DNA of 64,000 bases from Massilia soli (GTDB taxonomy: Bacteria > Pseudomonadota > Gammaproteobacteria > Burkholderiales > Burkholderiaceae_D): the NCBI RefSeq assembly GCF_016809835.1, contig NZ_JAFBIL020000007.1, positions 301,267-365,266 on the forward strand. Reading direction: 5' to 3'. Position 1 is the stretch's first letter. Each line of letters starts with the position of its first letter. The notes beneath the pieces are model-generated. The model did not search any database. It saw nothing but the letters and a program-made list of their open reading frames with translations, and was not told the DNA's origin. Shown here piece after piece: positions 8,998-16,843 of this stretch. The position numbers and the translations under genes were made by a program.

Positions 8998-9120
8998 CGC
9001 AGGATCCGGCAGGTGAATGTCCACCAAGTATAGGCGCGAACAGGGAATATTTAACAAATTTTTCCTGCCTGACTTGCGCCTTGCAACACCGCGTAAATGC
9101 TTAGCGATACTCAGTAGTAG

Positions 9121-9930
9121 CTAGTTGGTCGTCACTCTCGCTGAAGCATGGAACAACTGCTGCCCGGCAGGACGGAATGTCACAATTCGCTGCTGCCCCT
9201 CCGCCGAGGTAAGCCAGTCGATCAGCGCCTTGGCGCCCTTGTAGTTCACGCCCGGATGGCGTGCGGGATTGACCGCAATGACGCCGTAGGGATTATGCAT
9301 CCGGGTGTCGCCCTCGACCAGCACGGCAAGCCCGGTCCTGGCCTTGTAGGTGGCGTAGGTGGCGCGGTCGGTCAGCGTATAGGCCTGCAGTTCAGCGGCC
9401 ATCGTCAGCACCTCGCCCATGCCCAGGCCCGCGGAGATATATCTGCCCGGCGCCGGTTGCGTGCCGGCCTGCTTCCAGTACGATTTCTCCATCACGTCGG
9501 TACCGGAATTGTCGCCGCGCGAGATGAATTTCGCACCGCTTGCCGCGATGGATTTGAAGGCCGCGATGACGTCCTTGCCACCCTTGACCCGCGCTGGATC
9601 GGCGACCGGCCCGGCCACGATGAAGTCGTTGTACATCACGTCGCGGCGGTCGATGCCGTAGCCGTCGGCGACGAACTTGTCCTCCGCTGCGCGCGCATGG
9701 ACGAGGGTGACGTCGACGTCGCCATTCTTTGCCAGCTCAAGCGCCTTGCCGGTGCCGACTGAAATGACGTGGACCTTGGTGTTGGTCTTCGCTTCAAAGG
9801 CCGGCAGCAGGTGGGCAAGAAGGCCGGAGCTTTCCGTGCTGGTGGTGGTCGACAGGCGGATCACTTGCTGGGCGTTGGCGAGGGGCGCGAAGGCAAGCGA
9901 CGCAAGGATAATCAGGGCACTGAAGTTCAT
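9121..9930 (-). CDS. tupA: Tungstate-type ABC transporter periplasmic binding protein
   Basis: 269-residue binding protein that captures tungstate (or molybdate) in the periplasm. A signal peptide (SALIILASLAFAPLANA) is followed by IRLSTTTSTESSGLL, containing the TTTS oxyanion-binding signature of the TupA/WtpA type, and by SRGDNSGTD in the second lobe. The start is set by GGAGAT before the ATG; the longer frame begins inside a palindromic repeat. It is the last gene of the formate module, separated from tupC by an inverted repeat pair. Tungstate rather than molybdate specificity is inferred from family resemblance only. Confidence 0.85.
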   Translation of the reverse strand: MNFSALIILASLAFAPLANAQQVIRLSTTTSTESSGLLAHLLPAFEAKTNTKVHVISVGTGKALELAKNGDVDVTLVHARAAEDKFVADGYGIDRRDVMYNDFIVAGPVADPARVKGGKDVIAAFKSIAASGAKFISRGDNSGTDVMEKSYWKQAGTQPAPGRYISAGLGMGEVLTMAAELQAYTLTDRATYATYKARTGLAVLVEGDTRMHNPYGVIAVNPARHPGVNYKGAKALIDWLTSAEGQQRIVTFRPAGQQLFHASARVTTN

Positions 9931-9947
9931 CTTCGTTATCTCCAACC

Positions 9948-10028
9948 CGTCGTTCCCGCGAAAGCGGGAACCCATGGCGCGCTGGCAAAGCCGACGAACG
10001 ATGGATTCCCGCCTGCGCGGGGACGACG
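9948..10028. repeat. Inverted palindromic repeat pair between tupC and tupA
   Basis: CGTCGTTCCCGCGAAAGCGG (from 9948) and an inverted copy at 10001-10028 ending GGGGACGACG fill the 104-bp gap between two genes of the same transcript. The inner copy ends 18 bases from the tupA ATG. As an intercistronic hairpin pair it could stabilise the upstream mRNA or lower tupA expression; that role is an inference. Confidence 0.85.
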
Positions 10029-10034
10029 GAGGGG

Positions 10035-10727
10035 TTAGGTTACCAGCGCAATCGACGGTCCGTCACTATCCGCATTGCGCCGCTCAAGCTTGCCGTCGCG
10101 TAGCTTCAGGCGCCCTACTCCGGGCAACCCGATCAGGTCGCGGTCATGGCACGCCATCACAACGCTCGTGCCTTCCTTGACCAGCTGCGGTATCAACGCC
10201 AGCACCTGCTCGCGCGCCGCGCCGTCCAGGTTCGCCGTCGGCTCGTCCAGCAGCAGCAGCTTCGGCTCCAGCACCCGCGCACGCGCGAGCGCAATGCGCT
10301 GCTTCTCGCCGCCCGACAGACGCGATGGGTCGCTGTCGCGCAGATGTGCCACGCCGGCCCACGCCATCGCCTCGTCCACCAGCCGCGTCACCTGCGCCTT
10401 CGGCATGCCGCGCGCCACCAGGCCGTATCCGATGTTCGCCGCCACGCTGGTCGAGAACATCACCGGATGCTGGTGGACGTACACCACCGCCGCGCGCATC
10501 GCGGCCGGGTACGGCGACAGCGTCGTCGCCTGCGATTCAAACAACACGCCGTGCGCCTCGGCGGGTTCAAGACCGGCCAGTATTCGCAGCAAGGTGCTCT
10601 TGCCCGCGCCGTTCACGCCCGTCAGCACGTAGGCCCGGCCGGTGTCGAGCGCAAGCTGCTCGATGTCGAACTGCAGCCGCTCGCCAAAGCGTTTGCGCAG
10701 GCGTTCGATGCGGATCAGGGCGCTCAT
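10035..10727 (-). CDS. tupC: Tungstate-type ABC transporter ATP-binding protein
   Basis: 230-residue ABC ATPase powering uptake through TupB. Walker A GVNGAGKST is near residue 42, the Q-loop falls in VYVHQHPVMF, the signature is LSGGEKQRIALARA, Walker B is LLLLDEPTANLD and the switch His is in ACHDRD. I chose the ATG giving MSALIRIERL; the much longer open frame upstream is only the shadow of tupB. The start overlaps the tupB stop (ATGA), indicating coupling. Confidence 0.88.
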   Translation of the reverse strand: MSALIRIERLRKRFGERLQFDIEQLALDTGRAYVLTGVNGAGKSTLLRILAGLEPAEAHGVLFESQATTLSPYPAAMRAAVVYVHQHPVMFSTSVAANIGYGLVARGMPKAQVTRLVDEAMAWAGVAHLRDSDPSRLSGGEKQRIALARARVLEPKLLLLDEPTANLDGAAREQVLALIPQLVKEGTSVVMACHDRDLIGLPGVGRLKLRDGKLERRNADSDGPSIALVT

Positions 10728-11431
10728 GCCCTTCCCCTCGCGGTATGCGCGTCGCCCTGCAGCAGCATCAGTGCACCGTTCATCAGCAGCGCAATCGACA
10801 CCAGCACAATGCCCAGCGCAATCCCCTGGGCGAACTCGCCCTTGCTGGTTTCCAGCGCGATGGCGGTGGTGATGGTGCGCGTCTCGCCGGCGATGTTCCC
10901 GCCGACCATCAGCGCGCAGCCAACCTCCGAAATCACGCGGCCAAAACCGCTGATCACCGCGGCCATCACACCGAAGCGCACTTCGTGCAGCACCGTCGCC
11001 ATCACGCGCCACGGCGAGGCGCCATGCGCAATCGCCGTTTCGGCAAAGCGCGGGTCGGCTGCCTGCACTGCAGCGAGCGTAAAGGCGACCAGCACCGGCA
11101 TCGCGATGATGAACTGGCCGAGAATGATGCCGGGCTGTGTAAACAGCCACTGCAACGCGCCCCACGGTCCCTGGCGCGACAGCAGCAAGTAGAGAAGGAG
11201 CCCGATCAGCACCGTCGGCAGCGACAGCGCGGCCTGCGCCAGCCAGATCGCAATGCGCCGCCCGGGAAAGCGATAGCTGGCGATGCCGTACCCGATCAGC
11301 ACTGCCACCGGCGTGGCGAACAACAGCCCGACCACACTGGTCTTCACGGACACCCAGATGATCTGCCACAGCACCGCGTCGCCCGATACGAGCAGCCCGA
11401 ATGCGGCAGCGGTTGCGTCGGCGAGCGACAT
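10724..11431 (-). CDS. tupB: Tungstate-type ABC transporter permease
   Basis: 235-residue inner-membrane permease with about five to six hydrophobic segments. The ABC-contact (EAA-like) loop is AIAHGASPWRVMATVLHEVRFG, where family members carry a conserved Gly, and is followed by GFGRVISEVGCALMVGGNI. The start ATG overlaps the last base of the fdhD stop (TGATG). The tupB-tupC-tupA order directly after formate dehydrogenase genes implies supply of the metal for the pterin cofactor of the enzyme. Confidence 0.86.
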   Translation of the reverse strand: MSLADATAAAFGLLVSGDAVLWQIIWVSVKTSVVGLLFATPVAVLIGYGIASYRFPGRRIAIWLAQAALSLPTVLIGLLLYLLLSRQGPWGALQWLFTQPGIILGQFIIAMPVLVAFTLAAVQAADPRFAETAIAHGASPWRVMATVLHEVRFGVMAAVISGFGRVISEVGCALMVGGNIAGETRTITTAIALETSKGEFAQGIALGIVLVSIALLMNGALMLLQGDAHTARGRA

Positions 11432-12291
11432 CAGGCGATGCGGGGCGCTACCTCGAGCAGTTGCGGCTCGAAATCGATCTTGTCGTGCCCCGTCAGTAAG
11501 AGGAAATGCTTGCCGGTGCAGCGCGCCAGCAGCGTCATGCCGACCTTGCCGGCCACCATGTGGCCCATCTGGGTCGTGCCCGAGCGCGAAAGCAGGAAGG
11601 GAATTCCCATCTGCGCCCCCTTGATGACCATCTCGGAGGTCAGGCGACCGGTCGTGTAGAACACCTTGTCGCCGCCTTCGAGCTGTTCGAGCCACATCCT
11701 GCCGGCGATGGCATCGACCGCGTTGTGGCGGCCCACGTCTTCGACGAAGTGCAGCAGCTCGCCGTCCTTGTCGAACAGCGCGCAGCCGTGCACCGATCCT
11801 GCCTGCTTGTAGATCGATTGCTGCGTGCGGATGGTCTCGACGATGCGGTAGATGGTCGACTGGCGCAGGCGCGCATCGGGCGGCAGCGAGATCTGTTCGA
11901 TGTCGTCCATCAGGCCGCCGAACACCGAGCCCTGGCCGCAGCCGGTGGTGACCACCTTCTTCGAGGTGCGCTCTTCGACATCGGCGATGCCGTTGCGCGT
12001 CACGACCGCTACCGCATCAACCGCCCAGTCAACCTGCACCGAAACGATGTCCTCGATCGATTTGACCAGGCGCTGGTTGCGCAGGTAGCCAAGGGTCAGC
12101 GCTTCCGGCGCGCCTCCCAGGGTCATCAGGGTCACCAGCTCGCGCTTGTCGACATACACGGTCAGCGGGCGTTCGGCGGGAATCGCAATCAGCGAACGGC
12201 GCCCGCGCTCGTCCACCACCTCGACGTCATGCGTGAGGCTGGCAGCGGCTTCCGACAGTTGCGGCCTGTACCGGAATGGCGAATTTGTCAT
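11431..12291 (-). CDS. fdhD: Formate dehydrogenase sulfur-carrier protein FdhD
   Basis: FdhD passes sulfur from a cysteine desulfurase to the Mo/W-bis-pterin cofactor, a step required for active formate dehydrogenase. The 286 residues contain the conserved RPLTVYVDKRE region, the active Cys in TTGCGQGSVFGG, HGCALFD, VEDVGRHNAVD and YTTGRLTSEM. E. coli FdhD has a C-x-x-C pair at this loop; here the second position appears to be Gly, so only one Cys is visible. The start overlaps the alpha-subunit stop by 4 bases. Confidence 0.93.
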   Translation of the reverse strand: MTNSPFRYRPQLSEAAASLTHDVEVVDERGRRSLIAIPAERPLTVYVDKRELVTLMTLGGAPEALTLGYLRNQRLVKSIEDIVSVQVDWAVDAVAVVTRNGIADVEERTSKKVVTTGCGQGSVFGGLMDDIEQISLPPDARLRQSTIYRIVETIRTQQSIYKQAGSVHGCALFDKDGELLHFVEDVGRHNAVDAIAGRMWLEQLEGGDKVFYTTGRLTSEMVIKGAQMGIPFLLSRSGTTQMGHMVAGKVGMTLLARCTGKHFLLLTGHDKIDFEPQLLEVAPRIA

Positions 12292-15080
12292 GCTGGTGAT
12301 TGTGCCATGTCTTCCAGTATCTGTCCCCCACCGTACGAACCCTGGGCCTCGACCTGCCCGCCCAGCGCGACACGAATCGCGCAGTACTTGAACTCAGGAA
12401 TCTTTCCGTACGGATCTAGCGCCGCGTTGGTCAGCCTGTTGATGGCTGCCTCGTAGTAGCAGAACGGTACAAAGATCGCGCCGCGCGGCGAGCTGTCGTC
12501 GGCCCGCGCATACAGCGTCACCTTGCCGCGCCGCGATTCGATGGTGATCACATCGCCCGGCTGGCCGCCCATGGCCGACAGGTCGAGCGGATGAACCAGC
12601 GCGACCGGGTCCGGCTCGATCGCGTCGAGTACCGTGGCGCGGCGCGTCATGCTGCCGGTGTGCCAATGCTCCAGCTGGCGGCCGGTGATCAGCACCATCG
12701 GGTACTCGGCGTCGGGCCGCTCGTTGGCCGGGATGATATCGGCCGGTACGAAGCGCGCGCGGCCGGAGTCGCGCGGGAACACTTCGGTAAACACCACCGG
12801 CTGGCCAGGGTCGCCCTCCGCCATGCATGGATAGGTGACCGCGTGCTCGCGCTCCAGGCGCTCCCACGTGATGCCGCCGATGCTAGGCATCGTGTGGCGC
12901 ATCTCATCGAACACTTCCGACACGTGGGTGTACTGCCAGTCGAGGCCAAGCTTCTGCGCCATCTGCTGGATGATCCACAAATCCTGCTTCGCGTCGCCCG
13001 GCGGCTGGATGGCCTGGCGGCCGATCTGCACAAGGCGGTCGGTGTTGGTGAAGCTGCCGGTCTTTTCCGGGAACGCCGATGCTGGCAGGATCACGTCGGC
13101 CAGGTAGCAGGTCTCGGTCAGGAAGATGTCCTGCACGACCAGGTGGTCGAGCGCCGCAAGCGACTCGCGCGCATGGTTGGCGTCGGGGTCGGACATGGCC
13201 GGGTTCTCGCCCATGATGTACATGCCGCGCACTTCCTTGCGCAAGATCGCGTGCATGATCTCAACCACTGTCAGGCCCGGCTTGTCGTCCAGCGTCGCGC
13301 CCCATGCCTTTTCAAACTTGGCATGCGCCGCTGCGTTGTCGACCCGCTGGTAGTCAGGGAACATCATCGGGATCAGGCCAGCGTCGGACGCGCCCTGCAC
13401 GTTGTTCTGGCCACGCAGCGGATGCAGGCCGGTGCCTGGACGGCCGATCTGGCCGGTCATCAGCGCCAGCGCGATCAGGCAGCGCGCGTTGTCGGTGCCG
13501 TGGACGTGCTGCGAGATGCCCATTCCCCACAAGATCATCGAGCCTTTCGAGGTCGCGTACAGGCGCGCCACGTAGCGGATGGTCTCCGCGTCGATGCCGC
13601 AGATCGGCGCCATCAGTTCGGGGCTGTAGCCCGCGACGTTCTGTTCCAGCTCGGCGTAGCCAATCGTGCGGCTGGCGATGAAGTCCTTGTCGACCAGGCC
13701 TTCAGTGACGATCACGTGCATCATGGCGTTCAGCAGTGCCACGTCGGTGTCAGGCTTGAACTGCAGGTAGCGGTGGGCACTGCGCGCCAGGTCGGATTTG
13801 CGCGGGTCGCACACCACCAGCTTGGTGCCGTTCTTGATGGCGTTCTTGATCCAGGTCGCTGCCACGGGATGGTTCACCGTCGGGTTGGCGCCGATGACGA
13901 TCACCACGTCGGCGAGCGTGACGTCCATGACCGGATTCGATACCGCCCCGGATCCGATCCCTTCCAGCAGCGCCGCTACCGACGATGCGTGGCACAGCCG
14001 CGTGCAGTGGTCGACATTGTTGCTGCCGAAGCCGGTGCGAACCAGCTTCTGGAACAGGTAGGCTTCTTCATTGCTGCCCTTGGCCGAGCCGAAGCCGGCA
14101 AGCGAGCGCTTGCCGAAGGTGTCGCGGATCTGCGCCAGCTTGCCGCCGGCGGCTTCCAGCGCCTCTTCCCAGGTCGCCTCGCGGAACACGTCCATCACGC
14201 GGTCCGGGTCCATCGTGAAGTCGCCGGTCTTCGGCACGCCCGCGCGGCGGATCAGCGGCTTGGTCAGGCGGTGCGGGTGGTGCGCGTAGTCGAAGCCGTA
14301 GCGGCCCTTGACGCACAAACGGCCGTGGTTGGCCGGGCCATCGCGTCCTTCGACGAACAGAATCTTGTTGTCCTTGACGTTATATGTCAGCTGGCAGCCC
14401 ACGCCGCAGTACGGGCAAACCGAGTCGACTTTCTTGTCCGGGACCGCCAGCGCGGCGTCGCGCGCCGGCATCAGCGCGCCGGTCGGGCAGGCCTGCACGC
14501 ATTCGCCGCAGGCCACGCAGGTGGAGTTACCCATCGGGTCATCCATGTCGAAGACGATCTTGCTCGACTCGCCGCGGAAGGCGAAGCCGATCACGTCGTT
14601 CACCTGTTCGTCGCGGCAGGCGCGTACGCAGCGGGTGCACTGGATGCAGGCGTCGAGGTTGACCGTGATGGCGGCGTGCGAAGCGTCGCGCGCTACCTGC
14701 GCGCGCGCGGCAAAGCGCGGGCGGCCAAGCGCCATTTTGCCGGCCCAGAAATCGAGCTCGTTGTGGCGCGTGTATTCCGTCTCCGGCATGTCCGACATCA
14801 GCAGTTCGAGCACCATCTTCTGGGCCGCTACTGCCCGGGTGCTGTCAGTGCGGACCTTCATGCCGGCGGTCGGGTAGCGGCAGCACGATGGCGCCAGCAC
14901 GCGCTCGCCGTCGATTTCGACCATGCAGGAACGGCAGTTGCCGACTTCTTCCATGCCAGGCTTGTAGCACAGGCGCGGAATGTCGATGCCTTCGCGGTCG
15001 GCCACCGCAATCAGCGTTTCGTTAGGAAACGCGTCGACTTCGCGGCCGTTGATTTCGAACTTGAGGGCGGTCACGTTCAT
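12288..15080 (-). CDS. fdsA: NAD-dependent formate dehydrogenase alpha (catalytic) subunit
   Basis: Oxidises formate to CO2 at a Mo- or W-bis-pterin site and passes electrons over FeS clusters to the NAD-reducing subunit. The 930 residues hold, in order: an N-terminal [2Fe-2S] ferredoxin-type domain with a NuoG-like His-containing region (residues 1 to about 140); two 4Fe-4S motifs, CIQCTRCVRAC near 146 and CVACGECVQACPTG near 188; then CPYCGVGCQL near 221, opening the molybdopterin oxidoreductase domain. The metal ligand is Cys near residue 362 in HCTRLCHASS, encoded TGC, so this is not a selenoprotein. It overlaps the next upstream subunit and fdhD by 4 bases each. Confidence 0.94.
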   Translation of the reverse strand: MNVTALKFEINGREVDAFPNETLIAVADREGIDIPRLCYKPGMEEVGNCRSCMVEIDGERVLAPSCCRYPTAGMKVRTDSTRAVAAQKMVLELLMSDMPETEYTRHNELDFWAGKMALGRPRFAARAQVARDASHAAITVNLDACIQCTRCVRACRDEQVNDVIGFAFRGESSKIVFDMDDPMGNSTCVACGECVQACPTGALMPARDAALAVPDKKVDSVCPYCGVGCQLTYNVKDNKILFVEGRDGPANHGRLCVKGRYGFDYAHHPHRLTKPLIRRAGVPKTGDFTMDPDRVMDVFREATWEEALEAAGGKLAQIRDTFGKRSLAGFGSAKGSNEEAYLFQKLVRTGFGSNNVDHCTRLCHASSVAALLEGIGSGAVSNPVMDVTLADVVIVIGANPTVNHPVAATWIKNAIKNGTKLVVCDPRKSDLARSAHRYLQFKPDTDVALLNAMMHVIVTEGLVDKDFIASRTIGYAELEQNVAGYSPELMAPICGIDAETIRYVARLYATSKGSMILWGMGISQHVHGTDNARCLIALALMTGQIGRPGTGLHPLRGQNNVQGASDAGLIPMMFPDYQRVDNAAAHAKFEKAWGATLDDKPGLTVVEIMHAILRKEVRGMYIMGENPAMSDPDANHARESLAALDHLVVQDIFLTETCYLADVILPASAFPEKTGSFTNTDRLVQIGRQAIQPPGDAKQDLWIIQQMAQKLGLDWQYTHVSEVFDEMRHTMPSIGGITWERLEREHAVTYPCMAEGDPGQPVVFTEVFPRDSGRARFVPADIIPANERPDAEYPMVLITGRQLEHWHTGSMTRRATVLDAIEPDPVALVHPLDLSAMGGQPGDVITIESRRGKVTLYARADDSSPRGAIFVPFCYYEAAINRLTNAALDPYGKIPEFKYCAIRVALGGQVEAQGSYGGGQILEDMAQSPA

Positions 15081-16777
15081 GTTGTCAGCTCATGGGGGAA
15101 GTATTGGACGACACAGTCGATCGGATTGGGCGCGGCTTGTCCCAGGCCACAGATCGAGGCGTCGCGCATCACGTGCGACAGCTCGTCGAGCAGCGCCACG
15201 TTCCAGACCGGCTGCTGGATCAGGTCGAGTGCCTTGGCGGTGCCGACGCGGCATGGTGTGCACTGGCCGCACGACTCGTGCTTGAAGAACTTCATGGTGT
15301 TGATGGCGGCCGACGTCGCAGTGTCGCGGTCCGACAGCACCACTACCGCGGCCGAGCCGATAAAGCAGCCGTATTGCTGCAAGGTGTCGAAGTCGAGCGG
15401 GATCTTGTTCAGCGAGGCAGGCAGGATGCCGCCCGACGCGCCGCCCGGCAGGTAGCCGTAGAACTGCTGGCCATCGAGCATGCCGCCGCAGTGTTCGTCG
15501 ATCAGTTCCTGGATCGTGATGCCGGCTGGCGCCAGCTTGACGCCGGGCTCCTTGACCCGCCCCGATACCGAGAACGAACGCAAGCCCTTGCGGCCGTTGC
15601 GGCCATGGCTGCCGAACCAGTCGGACCCCTTCTCGAGGATGTCGCGCACCCAGTGCAAAGTCTCGAAGTTGTGCTCCAGCGTAGGCATGCCGAACAGGCC
15701 AACCTGCGCCACATACGGCGGACGCAGGCGTGGCATGCCGCGCTTGCCTTCGATCGATTCGATCATCGCGGATTCTTCGCCGCAGATATAGGCGCCTGCG
15801 CCGCGGCGCAGCACCAGCTTCGGCATGCCCGGCATCGGCGGATCTGCGCGCAGCTTTTCCAGCTCGGCTTCCAGCATCGCGCGGCAGCCATGGTATTCGT
15901 CGCGCAGGTAAATGAAAATGGTCTCGACGTCGACCGCCCAGCCGGCGATCAAGGCGCCTTCGATAAAGCGGTGCGGGTCGCGTTCGAGGTAGAAGCGGTC
16001 CTTGAAGGTACCGGGCTCGCCTTCGTCGATATTGATAGCCATCAGGCGCGGCGCAGGCTCGCTTCGAACGATGCGCCATTTGCGCCCGGTCGGGAAGCCT
16101 GCTCCACCCAGGCCGCGCAGGCTCGATGCCTCCATCGTGGAGATAACAGATTCAACGTCGTGCACCCCGGCGACGCAGTCGCGCAGCAGCGCATAGCCAC
16201 CCGCGGCGCGGTAGGCGGCCAGGTCGATGAATCCTTCGGGTATATGTGTGGTTTCGCCAGCCGCCACTTTGGCGGCGATGGTTTCGGTGGTCGCGAACGG
16301 CACCGGATGCTGGCCTACGAGGGCGGCAGGCGCCTGCTCGCAGCGGCCGATACACGGGCTCGGGACAATGCGGACATCGCGCCCGAGAATCGCCGGGAGC
16401 CTGTCGATCAGGTCACGCGCGCCTGCCATCTCGCATGAGAGGCCGTCGCACACGCGCACCGTCAGGGCGGCGGGAGCATCCTCGCCTTCCTTGACGACGT
16501 CAAAGTGGTGATAGAAAGTCGCCACCTCATACACCTCGGTCTGCGCAAGACGCATTTCCTGCGCCAGCGCGGCCAGGTGCTGCGCCGACAGGCAGCCGAA
16601 GTGGTCCTGGATTTTATGCAGGTGCTCGATCAGCAGATCGGACTGGCGCGATTCTTCGCCAAGCAGCGCCTGCACGTCAAGCAGCGCCTGCGGCTCTACG
16701 CGGCGGCCCTTGGGGGCCTGGCGCTTGCGTTCACGGCTGGCGCCCTGCACTGCGATCGGGATGATGGGGTGGTTCAT
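15077..16777 (-). CDS. Formate dehydrogenase NAD-reducing subunit, NuoE-NuoF fusion
   Basis: 566 residues that combine two subunits usually encoded separately as fdsG and fdsB. Residues about 25-180 are a NuoE-like thioredoxin-fold [2Fe-2S] domain with Cys in VCDGLSCEMAG and SPCIGRCEQAP. Residues about 205-566 are NuoF-like. They carry GLGGAGFPTGRKW and NIDEGEPGTFKDR for FMN/NAD, ICGEESAMIESIEGKRG, and the 4Fe-4S ligands ESCGQCTPCRVG with a later Cys in ICGLGQ. It passes electrons from the alpha subunit to NAD. It follows the antiporter gene by 66 bases and overlaps fdsA by 4. Confidence 0.92.
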   Translation of the reverse strand: MNHPIIPIAVQGASRERKRQAPKGRRVEPQALLDVQALLGEESRQSDLLIEHLHKIQDHFGCLSAQHLAALAQEMRLAQTEVYEVATFYHHFDVVKEGEDAPAALTVRVCDGLSCEMAGARDLIDRLPAILGRDVRIVPSPCIGRCEQAPAALVGQHPVPFATTETIAAKVAAGETTHIPEGFIDLAAYRAAGGYALLRDCVAGVHDVESVISTMEASSLRGLGGAGFPTGRKWRIVRSEPAPRLMAINIDEGEPGTFKDRFYLERDPHRFIEGALIAGWAVDVETIFIYLRDEYHGCRAMLEAELEKLRADPPMPGMPKLVLRRGAGAYICGEESAMIESIEGKRGMPRLRPPYVAQVGLFGMPTLEHNFETLHWVRDILEKGSDWFGSHGRNGRKGLRSFSVSGRVKEPGVKLAPAGITIQELIDEHCGGMLDGQQFYGYLPGGASGGILPASLNKIPLDFDTLQQYGCFIGSAAVVVLSDRDTATSAAINTMKFFKHESCGQCTPCRVGTAKALDLIQQPVWNVALLDELSHVMRDASICGLGQAAPNPIDCVVQYFPHELTT

Positions 16778-16843
16778 GTTTGAAATCCTGGGTTGTATCA
16801 GCAGCGCGGAACGGCTCGTGGCCGCCCCGCGCCGTCGTCTCGG

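Noticed and set aside
13990..14010. Selenocysteine at the formate dehydrogenase active site
   Set aside because: The ligand codon in HCTRLCHASS reads TGC; there is no in-frame TGA, so the enzyme is the Cys form.
12591..15455. 954-codon open frame antisense to formate dehydrogenase alpha
   Set aside because: It is a shadow of the high-GC coding strand: the opposite frame encodes an intact FeS/molybdopterin enzyme with all motifs, while this translation is rich in Arg, Ala, Val and His with no recognisable domain.
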